A stretch of DNA of 64,000 nt from Anaerorhabdus sp964386325. Lineage in GTDB: Bacteria; Bacillota_I; Bacilli_A; Erysipelotrichales; Erysipelotrichaceae. The notes under the pieces are model-generated. The model ran no database searches. It had not been told where the DNA came from and worked only from the letters and a program-made list of their open reading frames with translations. The stretch is taken from contig CAYLQY010000014.1 of the NCBI GenBank assembly GCA_964386325.1, positions 1 to 64,000 on the forward strand, read 5' to 3'. Shown here piece after piece: positions 1 to 8,140 of the stretch. The translations under genes and the position numbers were made by a program. Each line of letters begins with the position of its first letter. Positions within the stretch are counted from its first letter, which is position 1.

Positions 1-102
1 AAAGTGTACTTTTTGATAGCAAATAAGAGAAAGTACATGAATAAAAATGTGTTCAACATGGAAGCTTTGGAGTTTGAAAATATAGGGAGAGATCTTAAGT
101 AG
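1..102 (+). CDS. C-terminal tail of an unknown gene, cut by the window edge
   Basis: The frame is open from base 1 to a TAG at 100-102, giving 33 residues that end in NIGRDLK. No family is recognisable from so short a tail. It may equally be non-coding sequence with a chance open frame, since no terminator follows before the next gene. Confidence 0.3.
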   Translation, partial: KVYFLIANKRKYMNKNVFNMEALEFENIGRDLK

Positions 103-169
103 GGATAAGTCCGTGAAAAAGTTAATACTTAAACATGGCTCAATTCTAATTACTTGAGAGTATATGTAG

Positions 170-1288
170 ATGAATAATGGTCGAAGAAGAGAGTATACGG
201 ATGAAAAAGCATTTAAGTTTGATAGTAAAACAGGGACAATAAAAGACTACAATGAATCAGTGGGTGGGTTTCATGTAGATATTCCCCCGGTAATAAAAGG
301 TGTAGCTGTTTCGAGGATTGGTGATAAAGCACTATTTGCCAAACGCCTTGTAACTGTTTCGATACCAAGAACAGTTGAAGAAATTGGAGCTTACGCATTC
401 GCAAATAACTTAATAGAATACATTGATTTTGGTAATGGGGTAAGTATTATTGATGAGTATGCTTTCTATAAGAATCGTATTCGAACATTAAAACTGCCGT
501 CATCAATTTATAGTATTGGTAGAAATGCATTCGAAAGCTGTTTAATTTCAGGAGATTTGGTGCTACCATCAACATTAAGATTAATTGGTGAATATGCATT
601 CAAGAATAATTTAATTAGCAACGTAGAAGTGCGGAGTAATTTAGAATTGAAAGGCAACGCTAAAGTCTTTCAAAATAATATGATTGAGAAAGTCATGTTT
701 ACAAAAACGGTAAAGGTTGTACCGCCGTACATGTTTTATGATTGTCTTTTAAAATCAGTAGAATTCAGTGATACAGTAACAACAATAGGCGATCATGCTT
801 TTGCGAGTAATCGTCTTAAAAAAGTAGCGTTACCAGAACGTTTAAAGAAAATTGATGAGTATGCTTTTTCATCAAATGCACTTTGTGAGTTAATGATTCC
901 TGAAAGTGTTGATACATTAGGAAAAAGTATTCTTTGGATACAGAGTGTTGTCGTTGATAATAGAAACTTCTCAAAATGTCGATTGGAAAACAATAAAATA
1001 GTTATAAGCATCTCACAGATACATCCTGATATCCAAGTTGAGAATATCAGTAACTTGATTTGGGAAATTAGAGAAAACGCAACAGAAGCAATTCTCAATA
1101 AAGAAAGCAATGAAATTATTATTGATTTAAATCAAGGGAAATCAAATTATATTAGTGCAAATAAAAAAGATAAGCTAAATGTGATTTTTGATTATCGTAT
1201 TGGAAATGGTGAAATAAAAAGTAGTGGATGTAATATGATTTCATTAATTTTCAAGATAGAAGAAATTAATGGTATTGAAGATTTATAA
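170..1288 (+). CDS. BspA-type leucine-rich-repeat protein
   Basis: The 372-residue protein contains repeated units of the LRR_5/BspA type. Each has a hydrophobic strand, an IGxxAF-like turn (for example IGAYAFANN, IDEYAFYKN, IGRNAFESC, IGEYAFKNN, IGDHAFASN, IDEYAFSSN) and a spacing of about 23 to 24 residues, between about residues 45 and 265. Such repeats form a curved binding surface and are common in surface or host-contact proteins of gut bacteria. There is no signal peptide or membrane segment, so this one may be cytoplasmic or a fragment of a larger architecture. The C-terminal third (about 270-372) lacks the repeat and is not recognised. The ATG follows no strong ribosome binding site. 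Confidence 0.75.
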   Translation: MNNGRRREYTDEKAFKFDSKTGTIKDYNESVGGFHVDIPPVIKGVAVSRIGDKALFAKRLVTVSIPRTVEEIGAYAFANNLIEYIDFGNGVSIIDEYAFYKNRIRTLKLPSSIYSIGRNAFESCLISGDLVLPSTLRLIGEYAFKNNLISNVEVRSNLELKGNAKVFQNNMIEKVMFTKTVKVVPPYMFYDCLLKSVEFSDTVTTIGDHAFASNRLKKVALPERLKKIDEYAFSSNALCELMIPESVDTLGKSILWIQSVVVDNRNFSKCRLENNKIVISISQIHPDIQVENISNLIWEIRENATEAILNKESNEIIIDLNQGKSNYISANKKDKLNVIFDYRIGNGEIKSSGCNMISLIFKIEEINGIEDL

Positions 1289-1340
1289 AAATTCTCAGTG
1301 TTTTTCAGATGGATATTCCCCCAAGTAAGTAGTAGTTACT

Positions 1341-1362
1341 AAGTAGTAGCTTCTACTTTTTT
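1341..1362 (+). terminator. weak rho-independent terminator after the LRR gene
   Basis: AAGTAG (1341-1346) can pair with CTACTT (1353-1358), followed by a run of six T. The stem is short, so this is a modest candidate. The rest of 1289-1460 is A/T-rich and holds a TATAAT at 1428-1433 that could be the -10 element of the next gene. Confidence 0.4.
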
Positions 1363-1460
1363 ATGCTGGAGATAGAGTAAAATAAGATAAATTCTAAAAA
1401 TAAGATAATAAAATAGATAAATACAAATATAATAGATTATGATATTATGCTACAATTTCA

Positions 1461-2042
1461 ATGTTTATGGTAGACAAAATGAGAATACTTGTACTTGTGA
1501 GTGGTGAAAAAAACAGAGGTAACACAGATCGTATCGTTAATGCGTTTTTATGTGGAGTAAAGCGAAGTAATCATGATATTAAATGTATCAATCTTTGCGA
1601 AGTTCAAATAAATCCATGTAAAGACTGTAATGCATGTATCTATTTAAAAGATAAATTTTGTGTTCAAGAAGATGGGCTGAATGATATCTTGGATGAAATC
1701 ATGCATTGTGATTGTGTTGTATTTGCTTCACCAATTTATTTTAGTTTCTTTAGTGGGACGATGAAACTGTTGATTGATCGTTTCCATGCAATAGGTAAAA
1801 AATACAACTATGATTATCCTAAAAAGAAATTCATAGTTTTAGCAACAGCTGCTGGTGATAGTAGTTCGTTTACTTTGTTGAAAACATTTATTAATGAAAT
1901 ATTTATTGAACATATGAAGTGGGAAGAACTTGCTTTTTATGGTGTTTCAAACTGTAGTTTTACTGATGATTTTCTATCAAAAGAAAATGATTTGTTAGCT
2001 ATAGAAGAGATTGGGGAAAAATTGAGGAGAAAAGATGAATAA
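1461..2042 (+). CDS. flavodoxin-fold NAD(P)H-dependent FMN reductase-like protein
   Basis: The protein is 193 residues and flavodoxin-like. It has an N-terminal beta strand and phosphate-binding loop (VSGEKNRGNT), a cysteine cluster typical of iron-sulfur flavoproteins and related reductases (CxxCNACIYLKDKFC, about residues 54-70), and the ASPIYFS flavin-contact segment near residue 95. The family transfers electrons from NAD(P)H to FMN and on to varied acceptors. The gene overlaps mhpF by 8 bp, so the two are probably co-transcribed. The start is uncertain: ATG at 1479 gives the usual family beginning (MRILVLVSG), and no upstream ATG has a clear Shine-Dalgarno sequence. The physiological substrate cannot be read from the sequence. 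Confidence 0.75.
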   Translation: MFMVDKMRILVLVSGEKNRGNTDRIVNAFLCGVKRSNHDIKCINLCEVQINPCKDCNACIYLKDKFCVQEDGLNDILDEIMHCDCVVFASPIYFSFFSGTMKLLIDRFHAIGKKYNYDYPKKKFIVLATAAGDSSSFTLLKTFINEIFIEHMKWEELAFYGVSNCSFTDDFLSKENDLLAIEEIGEKLRRKDE

Positions 2043-2898
2043 AGTTAAAGTTGCAATAATCGGTCCTGGAAATATTGGGACGGACTTAATGTATAAAGTA
2101 ATGAAAAATGATTACCTAGAAATGAAGATGATGGTAGGTATTGTAGAATCTGAAGGTATTAAAAGAGCACAAAGCTTAGGATTCGAAACATCATTGAATG
2201 GTATTGAAGATATTATTAAAGACGACGAGATTAAGATTGTATTTGATGCGACAAGTGCAAAAGCACATATGAAAAATGCACCATTGTTGAAAGCTGCAAA
2301 TAAAATAGTTCTTGATATGACACCTGCGGCGGTAGGCTCTTATGTTGTTCCATGTGTAAACTTAGATCAATTAAACGATGAAGATAATTTTAATATGGTT
2401 ACTTGTGGTGGACAAGCTACAGTTCCAATTGCTTATGCAATTCATCGTGCTGCTGAAAGTGAATATACAGAAATTGTATCATGCATTTCATCGAAGAGCG
2501 CGGGTCCTGGAACACGTGCAAACATTGATGAATTTACGGAAACAACTTCACATGCATTAGAAAAAATTGGCGGAGCTAAAAAAGGGAAAGCAATTATTAT
2601 CTTAAATCCAGCCGAACCTCCAATTATTATGACAAATACAATTTATTCTCTTGTAAAGAATCCTGATTTAGATAAAATTACGGAATCTGTGCATGATATT
2701 GTGAAGCAAATTCAAAAATATGTGCCAGGCTATCGTTTAAGAACTGAACCAATGATTTCAGGCAATAAAGTAACAGTGATTGTGGAAGTAGAAGGTGCAG
2801 GAGACTTTTTACCAACATATTCAGGGAATTTAGATATTATCAATTCAGCAGCAATTGAAGTTGCGGAAAAGATTGCGAAAGAAAGGTTTGGTAAATAA
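2035..2898 (+). CDS. mhpF: acetaldehyde dehydrogenase (acylating)
   Basis: This 287-residue protein matches the acylating acetaldehyde dehydrogenase family (EC 1.2.1.10), which converts acetaldehyde, NAD+ and CoA to acetyl-CoA. A Rossmann motif IIGPGNIG lies at residues 8-15. The catalytic cysteine is in the conserved segment VTCGGQATVP (Cys124). The length is a little under the usual 300 to 315. In characterised systems it forms a channelled complex with the aldolase encoded next to it, and here the aldolase gene starts 2 bp after the stop. A good ribosome site (GAGGAG) precedes the ATG inside the upstream gene. The gene symbol follows the E. coli phenylpropionate pathway, although the rest of that pathway is not seen here. 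Confidence 0.88.
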   Translation: MNKVKVAIIGPGNIGTDLMYKVMKNDYLEMKMMVGIVESEGIKRAQSLGFETSLNGIEDIIKDDEIKIVFDATSAKAHMKNAPLLKAANKIVLDMTPAAVGSYVVPCVNLDQLNDEDNFNMVTCGGQATVPIAYAIHRAAESEYTEIVSCISSKSAGPGTRANIDEFTETTSHALEKIGGAKKGKAIIILNPAEPPIIMTNTIYSLVKNPDLDKITESVHDIVKQIQKYVPGYRLRTEPMISGNKVTVIVEVEGAGDFLPTYSGNLDIINSAAIEVAEKIAKERFGK

Positions 2899-2900
2899 GC

Positions 2901-3893
2901 ATGTTGAAAGTAGTAGATACAACATTGCGTGATGGAAGTCATGCGGTAAGTCATAGTTATACAGTAGAGCAAGTAAGAAATGTTGCGTCAGCACTTGATG
3001 AAGCGGGTGTTGATATTATTGAAATAAGTCATGGTGATGGCTTAGCTGGATCATCAATTAATTATGGATTTTCAACAACAGATGAACTAGAACTCGTAAA
3101 AGCAGCAAGCGAAGTAGTGAAGAATGCGAAGATTGGTGTATTACTAATTCCGGGAATTGGAACAATTGCGGATTTAGAAAAAGCGTATGATGCAGGAGCA
3201 AGAGTAGTAAGAATCGCAACCCATGTTACAGAAGCGGATGTAGCGATAGAACACATTAAACATGCAAAAGAAAAAGGAATGTTTGTAGTTGGATTTTTGA
3301 TGATGGTACATATGGCATCACCTGAAAAAATAGTTGAACAAGCAAAGATATTTGAAGAGAATGGTGTTGATTATATTAACCTAGCGGATTCTGCAGGTCA
3401 TCTAACACCGAATGAAGTTAAAGAAAGAATCGAAGCGGTTAAAAAAGCATGTCAAGTACCAGTAGGTTTTCATGCCCACAATAACTTAGGGCTTGCGATT
3501 GCAAATTCAATCACTGCCATTGAAAGTGGTGTTGATTATATTGATGCAACGTGTTGTGGTCTTGGTGCGGGTGCAGGTAACTGTCAATTAGAAGTATTAA
3601 GTGCTGTCTTGAATCGTTTAAATATTGAAAATAAATTAGATTTCAAAAAATTATTAGTCGCTTCAGAAGAGATTGTTCGCCCACTACTTCAACGTTCTCA
3701 ACAAATCGATGCTGCAGCATGTATGCTTGGATATGCAGGTGTTTATTCAAGTTTTCTATTGCATGCGAAACGTGCCGCTGAAACTTATGGCATTACGGTT
3801 GTGGAAATATTAGAAGAATTAGGAAAACGAAAAATGGTAGGTGGACAAGAAGATATGATTGTCGATGTTGCGTACCATCTTGCGAATAAATAA
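2901..3893 (+). CDS. mhpE: 4-hydroxy-2-oxovalerate aldolase
   Basis: A DRE-TIM metallolyase of 330 residues, near the family norm of 335 to 345. The signature TTLRDGSH lies near residues 7-14 and the metal-binding HAHNNLG segment near residue 193. The C-terminal communication domain that contacts the dehydrogenase is present. The enzyme cleaves 4-hydroxy-2-oxo acids (4-hydroxy-2-oxovalerate in the type case) into pyruvate and an aldehyde, which the mhpF product next door oxidises to acyl-CoA. Members accept several aldehydes, so the physiological substrate may be a sugar-derived 4-hydroxy-2-oxo acid. No hydratase (mhpD) or ring-cleavage genes lie nearby. Confidence 0.88.
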   Translation: MLKVVDTTLRDGSHAVSHSYTVEQVRNVASALDEAGVDIIEISHGDGLAGSSINYGFSTTDELELVKAASEVVKNAKIGVLLIPGIGTIADLEKAYDAGARVVRIATHVTEADVAIEHIKHAKEKGMFVVGFLMMVHMASPEKIVEQAKIFEENGVDYINLADSAGHLTPNEVKERIEAVKKACQVPVGFHAHNNLGLAIANSITAIESGVDYIDATCCGLGAGAGNCQLEVLSAVLNRLNIENKLDFKKLLVASEEIVRPLLQRSQQIDAAACMLGYAGVYSSFLLHAKRAAETYGITVVEILEELGKRKMVGGQEDMIVDVAYHLANK

Positions 3894-3895
3894 AA

Positions 3896-3915
3896 AACAA
3901 GTCGAAAGACTTGTT
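3896..3915. terminator. hairpin between the convergent mhpE and AraC genes
   Basis: A perfect 8-bp stem AACAAGTC/GACTTGTT with a GAAA loop sits between two convergent genes and overlaps the last bases of the AraC gene. Read on the minus strand it is followed by six T, so it looks like the AraC terminator. On the plus strand the T run is missing, but the hairpin may still slow transcription leaving mhpE. Confidence 0.75.
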
Positions 3916-4780
3916 ATAGAAAAGTTTTACTTCGGATTTTAAATTTATTTCTAAACTCAGTTGGGGTAACATGCTCCAACTTTTTAAAACATGTATTAAA
4001 GTGTGCAATGGTATTAAATCCACATGAACTTGCGATATCAATGATTAATTCTTCAGTATCAAGCAACAATAATTTAGCTTGGTTGATACGAGTCGTAATT
4101 AAGAAATCAGTTAATGAAATACCGACCTTCTTTTTAAAACAGTGACTTAGATAACTAGGATTTACATAGTATTGTTTGGCAATTGTATCCAGTGATATTT
4201 GTTGACTATAATTATTTTCAATAGTAGTTTTCACATGTTCAATTAAGTTTGCTTTGGTAGTAATTTTTTTGTCTTCATCTTCAAAAGTAGTTAGATTATA
4301 GATTCTTGCGATATACACAATTAAGGAAGCCAAGGTGTTTTGGATGATAAACAAGGATAATGGTTTAATATCTTGATACTCATTCGCAATGATATCAAGA
4401 AAAGGATAAATACCATGATTGTTTGCGCTTGAAAGAGTAAGACATGTACAATAATTAATCTTATCGGCAAAAGGTTGAAGAAACTGAATTGCTTGTGAGA
4501 ATGTTTTACGATCGGCAAGCAAACTTGATTTAAAGTGTATTTCGGTTATTGTACAAACAATTTTAGTCGTTGGGGTAATTGATAATTCAGTCTCTTTAGA
4601 GAGTAAAAAGATGGAATGAGGAAGAAAGATATCAATCGTTTGATTTTGGATATACTTGCCTGTTCCGCTATTAATATAGACAACAGAAAAGTCAAAGGAC
4701 TTTGTTTGAATTATCGTTCTTTCTTTAATTGTCTGGGTATTTATGTAGAAATTTTCATTCATCGTTATAAATCCTCCCAA
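3914..4780 (-). CDS. AraC-family transcriptional regulator
   Basis: The protein has 288 residues. The N-terminal part (about 1-160) is a cupin-like sensor region (FSVVYINSGTGKY). The C-terminal 100 residues carry the double helix-turn-helix of AraC/XylS proteins: ISLDTIAKQYYVNPSYLSHC in the first, and the signature IIDIASSCGFNTIAHFNTCF followed by TPTEFR in the second. It is divergent from the sugar-binding-protein gene at 4905 with a 124-bp shared intergenic region, so it most likely controls that gene and perhaps the long operon behind it. Control of mhpFE is also possible because it faces them. The ligand is unknown, but a sugar is usual for this architecture. Confidence 0.88.
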   Translation of the reverse strand: MGGFITMNENFYINTQTIKERTIIQTKSFDFSVVYINSGTGKYIQNQTIDIFLPHSIFLLSKETELSITPTTKIVCTITEIHFKSSLLADRKTFSQAIQFLQPFADKINYCTCLTLSSANNHGIYPFLDIIANEYQDIKPLSLFIIQNTLASLIVYIARIYNLTTFEDEDKKITTKANLIEHVKTTIENNYSQQISLDTIAKQYYVNPSYLSHCFKKKVGISLTDFLITTRINQAKLLLLDTEELIIDIASSCGFNTIAHFNTCFKKLEHVTPTEFRNKFKIRSKTFL

Positions 4781-4904
4781 ACACAGTTTACACCAATATT
4801 GGACAAAATAGAATAATAAAATAAAAAAATAACATTATAATAAATCATATCATCATGCTATTATGTAGGCACAAGAAACAAGTATTCAATAATAGGAGGA
4901 AAAA
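4781..4904. promoter_or_regulatory. divergent promoter region between the AraC regulator and the sugar-binding protein
   Basis: This 124-bp A/T-rich stretch separates two divergent genes and carries both ribosome sites (AATAGGAGG before 4905; the complement of ATCCTCCC before 4780). TATTAT at 4859-4864 is a possible -10 element for the rightward gene. No clear direct-repeat operator could be picked out by eye. Confidence 0.45.
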
Positions 4905-6233
4905 ATGAAAAAGAAAATTATTGGTTTGTTAGCCATAGTTGTAGCTTTCTCAACACTTCTTGCAGGGTGTGGTGAGAAAAAGGCAACTTGGACAGATGGC
5001 GATGGCGTCATCGATGGTGACTTAGTATTCTGGACGCAACAAACAGAACCTTGGTTAAACTATTTTGGACCAGCATTAGAACGTTTTAAAGAAGCTTACC
5101 CAGATGTAAATGTGAAGGTTGAATATTTCCCTGAATTTGCAGACAAGGTAAATCAAGCTTTCTCTGCTGGAGAAGAACCAGATGTAATACAAACATGGCA
5201 ATCAGTAGTAGACTGGGCTAAAGCAGGCAAAGTCGTTGAAGTGCCTGAAGATGTAATCACAAAATCAGAATTAGAATCAGTTTATTATGAAGCAGCATTA
5301 AAGAATAAAATGTATGATGGCAAATATTATGCATTACCATCTGAAATCAATGTTGAATCTCCATTACTTTATGTAAATATGGATATTCTTGAAAAAGAAG
5401 GAATCGCTTTACCTGAAGGTTGGGTAGAAAATAACGGACCTAAAGATTTCCAAGAATTATTAGATTTTGCAAATCAATTAGTAGTTAAAGATGCTAATGG
5501 TGGAATTATCCGTGGTGGATTAGCTTATACATATGCACAATGGGAAGCAAACTTCTTATCATTAATTCTTCAATACGGTGGAGACTATCGTGATGAAGCA
5601 AATATGAAAGTAAACTTTGTAACTCCAGAAGCTAAAAAAGCAGCAGAAACATTATTGAAATACAGCCAAGGGCCAGAAGCAGTATGTTTTGATGGAGAAC
5701 CTCGTTATACACAATTCATTCAAGGTGCAGCTGTTATGACAGTTGGAGCTCCCTGGTATGCAGGATCATTCGCAATTGATATGGAAGGTGTAAATCTTCA
5801 AGTATTCAATATGCCAGCTTGGGTTGAAGGAGCAGATCCAATTAGTATCGGTACTGGTGGCTGGGGCTACACAGTAACAGAAAAGAGTAAAAATAAAGAA
5901 GCAGCATGGGCATTTATGAAATTTATGACAAGTGCTGAAGAAACTGGTGAATGGGCATACGTAACAGGAGCAATTCCAGCTCGTAGCGATTCATTAGCAG
6001 ATTTAGAATATGATCCAAATGTTGGGGATGTAAATAAAGCAATCGTTATTGCAAAAGATATCCTTCCATACGCTGAAGAAGATGGAGCATATATGCAAAC
6101 ATCTAGTACATTAATCTACACAATTATAAGAGAAAAACTAAATCAATTAATGGTTGATGGAGACATAGATGCATTCCTAAAAGCCGTCGAAGATGAAGGT
6201 AATGCGATGATTCAAGAGAATTTAAGTCGCTAA
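4905..6233 (+). CDS. ABC transporter sugar-binding lipoprotein (CUT1 family)
   Basis: An extracellular solute-binding protein of 442 residues, family 1. The signal peptide ends in a lipobox (LLAGC, lipid-modified Cys22), so it is tethered to the outer face of the membrane. The body has the usual features: a FWTQQTEPW strand, a GEEPDVIQTWQS segment (about residues 95-107), and the GTGGWGYTVTEKSKNKEAAWAF motif region of CUT1 binding proteins. It would deliver a carbohydrate to the two permeases at 15885-17635, about 9.6 kb downstream in the same cluster. No ATPase gene is in the window, so a shared MsmX-like ATPase elsewhere must be used. A terminator directly follows, which would make this gene more abundant than the rest. 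Confidence 0.92.
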   Translation: MKKKIIGLLAIVVAFSTLLAGCGEKKATWTDGDGVIDGDLVFWTQQTEPWLNYFGPALERFKEAYPDVNVKVEYFPEFADKVNQAFSAGEEPDVIQTWQSVVDWAKAGKVVEVPEDVITKSELESVYYEAALKNKMYDGKYYALPSEINVESPLLYVNMDILEKEGIALPEGWVENNGPKDFQELLDFANQLVVKDANGGIIRGGLAYTYAQWEANFLSLILQYGGDYRDEANMKVNFVTPEAKKAAETLLKYSQGPEAVCFDGEPRYTQFIQGAAVMTVGAPWYAGSFAIDMEGVNLQVFNMPAWVEGADPISIGTGGWGYTVTEKSKNKEAAWAFMKFMTSAEETGEWAYVTGAIPARSDSLADLEYDPNVGDVNKAIVIAKDILPYAEEDGAYMQTSSTLIYTIIREKLNQLMVDGDIDAFLKAVEDEGNAMIQENLSR

Positions 6234-6246
6234 TAGAACAGAAATT

Positions 6247-6278
6247 CGGAGGAATGAGTCATCATTCCTCCGTGTTTT
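6247..6278 (+). terminator. partial terminator behind the sugar-binding-protein gene
   Basis: A perfect 11-bp stem (6247-6257 with 6262-6272, loop GTCA) is followed by TGTTTT. Its position after the first gene of a long one-strand cluster suggests an attenuator that keeps the binding protein in excess over the downstream enzymes. It may also protect the upstream mRNA from 3' exonucleases. Confidence 0.8.
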
Positions 6279-6291
6279 ATAAGAGGTACAT

Positions 6292-7017
6292 ATGATAGAG
6301 AAAAATAGATGTGAATTATTTTTAAAAACAATCACAAAAGACAAGAGAACACTAGAAATGTTTCGATTTCTAATCAATAACTCGATGATTCGCGTTATCA
6401 ACTACCATAACACAGACGCGATAAACAGTGAGCGATTTGAAACAGAGATTAAATATTTCAGTGAAAACTTTCACTCAGTAACAATTGAAGACCTCGATAA
6501 CTTCTTTAAAACAAAGAAGTGGCCTTATACTAAACCAGGATTGATTCCTGCCATCTTTGAAGGATATCGAAGTCATGTAGATACTTATGCAAAAATTCTT
6601 GATAAGTATAATTTTGTTGGATGGTTCTATATACCAAGCTTTTTCATGGATATTCCAGCGAAAGATCAAATTGATTTCTGCCATAATCATCGTTTAAGAA
6701 TTTCAACAGTTCATGGATATGAGGATGGACGAGTTGCGATGAATGAAGAAGAAGTTAAAAAGTTAAGTGAGAGACATGTAATATGTTGTCACACAGGAAC
6801 TCATTATGAATTAAAACCAGATGCTACAGAGGAAGAAGTTCGTCATGAAATTGTAGATGCGAAAAGAAAACTTGAAGAAGTAACTGGTAAGCCCTGTGAT
6901 GTCTTCTGCTGGTTAGCTGGTGAAGATTATGCACACAGTGGATGGGCACATAAGTATTTAGAAGAAGCAGGATATAAATACGTAGTTAGTAATTTAAAAA
7001 TAGAAAAAATTAAATAA
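6292..7017 (+). CDS. NodB-fold polysaccharide-deacetylase-like protein, copy 1
   Basis: The protein is 241 residues with no signal peptide, so it is cytoplasmic. It has the polysaccharide deacetylase (CE4) fold: an N-terminal VINYHNTD strand, a segment IFEGYRSHVDTYAKILDKY in the place of motif 1, then GWFYIPSFF, and CCHTGTHYE in the place of motif 2. Canonical enzymes have TFDDG in motif 1, giving the catalytic base and one metal ligand. Here this is a single Glu-Gly, while both His of motif 2 (HTGTH) remain. A standard metal-dependent deacetylation is therefore in doubt. It is paralogous to the gene at 7415. The sugar-operon setting suggests an amino-sugar or N-acyl substrate. Confidence 0.75.
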   Translation: MIEKNRCELFLKTITKDKRTLEMFRFLINNSMIRVINYHNTDAINSERFETEIKYFSENFHSVTIEDLDNFFKTKKWPYTKPGLIPAIFEGYRSHVDTYAKILDKYNFVGWFYIPSFFMDIPAKDQIDFCHNHRLRISTVHGYEDGRVAMNEEEVKKLSERHVICCHTGTHYELKPDATEEEVRHEIVDAKRKLEEVTGKPCDVFCWLAGEDYAHSGWAHKYLEEAGYKYVVSNLKIEKIK

Positions 7018-7032
7018 AGAAGAGGTACCTAG

Positions 7033-7422
7033 ATGAAAGATATGATTGATGTTTTAAAAGAAATTTACGGTGAAGATTTTTCGAAATATGAAGAAGTAAT
7101 GGAATATTGCGATAAACGTGTAACTGCTGATGAAGGTATTCCAGCAATTATTGGATTAGATGATTTAACAGCCGAACGCGATGTTGTTTATGAAGGCGCT
7201 AAGATGGAAAGTGATTTCAATATCACAATGGCCTTTGGTGCAATGGTATTTGAAAGTTTATACGCAAAACAAAGCAAAGAAAAATTAGGAAACTATCCCG
7301 CAATTGCACCTGCAATGAGTGCGGTAGCTGAAATGTATTTTCATCAAAAAGAAAATGGTGAAACTGTACAATATCGAGATGTAATCAGAAAGTATTTAGA
7401 TAAAAAGGTGAATCATGAGTAG
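7033..7422 (+). CDS. unknown 129-residue protein between the two deacetylase-like genes
   Basis: This gene is not recognised. It encodes a soluble, acidic, mostly helical protein with no signal peptide, membrane segment or cysteine pair. A ribosome site (GAAGAGG) precedes the ATG, and the 3' end overlaps the next gene by 8 bp, so translation is probably coupled. Lying between two paralogous deacetylase-like genes suggests a partner subunit or a small enzyme acting on the same substrate, which is inference from position only. Confidence 0.6.
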   Translation: MKDMIDVLKEIYGEDFSKYEEVMEYCDKRVTADEGIPAIIGLDDLTAERDVVYEGAKMESDFNITMAFGAMVFESLYAKQSKEKLGNYPAIAPAMSAVAEMYFHQKENGETVQYRDVIRKYLDKKVNHE

Positions 7423-8131
7423 ACCAGAAGATTTCTTAAAAACAATTTGTAAAGATAAAAGAACATTAGAAATGTTTCGCTACTTAGTTAATAATTCATT
7501 TCTACGCGTTGTGAATTATCACAATACAAATTTAATTGATTCAGATCGATTTGAAGATGAAATAAAATATTTTAGTGAAAACTTTGTACCTGTTTCAATG
7601 AAAGATTTAGATACCTACTTTGAGACAAGAGTTTGGCCTTATGACAAACCAGGAATTATTTTAGGAATCTTTGAAGGATTTAGAAATCATTATGACATTT
7701 TATTACCAATTTTAAATAAGTATAAAATGCGTTCTTGGTTCTACATCCCAAGTTTCTTCTTGGATATTCCTGTAGCACAACAACTTGATTTTACAAAAAC
7801 ACATGAATTAACAATTACTTGCCCAGAAATGTATACGGATGGTCGTTATGCATTAACATGGGATGAATTAAGAGAAATCGCTAAGGATCATGAAATTTGT
7901 TGTCATACAGGAACACATTATCAAATTACAACATCAACTCCTGATGATTTAATGGAGTATGAAATTGTACTTGCAAAGAAACGTCTTGAAGATGAAATTG
8001 GGCGTGAAGTAAAAGTGTTCTGTTGGTTATATGCCGAAGAATATAGCTTCAATAAAAAAGCTCACAAACATCTAGCAAAATCTGGATTTACATATGTTAT
8101 GAGTAATCTTAAATTAGAAAAAATAAAGTAG
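7415..8131 (+). CDS. NodB-fold polysaccharide-deacetylase-like protein, copy 2
   Basis: This is a 238-residue paralogue of the protein at 6292, sharing the opening ((L/F)LKTI-KDKRTLEMFR), the VNYHNT strand, the altered motif 1 (GIFEGFRNHYD) and the intact CCHTGTHYQ of motif 2. Both copies end with the same type of segment (YVxSNLKxEKIK). The pair looks like a local duplication that has diverged clearly. That both copies lost the Asp-Asp of motif 1 in the same way shows the change predates the duplication and is probably functional. It is cytoplasmic and translation-coupled to the unknown gene before it. Confidence 0.75.
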   Translation: MSRPEDFLKTICKDKRTLEMFRYLVNNSFLRVVNYHNTNLIDSDRFEDEIKYFSENFVPVSMKDLDTYFETRVWPYDKPGIILGIFEGFRNHYDILLPILNKYKMRSWFYIPSFFLDIPVAQQLDFTKTHELTITCPEMYTDGRYALTWDELREIAKDHEICCHTGTHYQITTSTPDDLMEYEIVLAKKRLEDEIGREVKVFCWLYAEEYSFNKKAHKHLAKSGFTYVMSNLKLEKIK

Positions 8132-8140
8132 GGTATTCAA

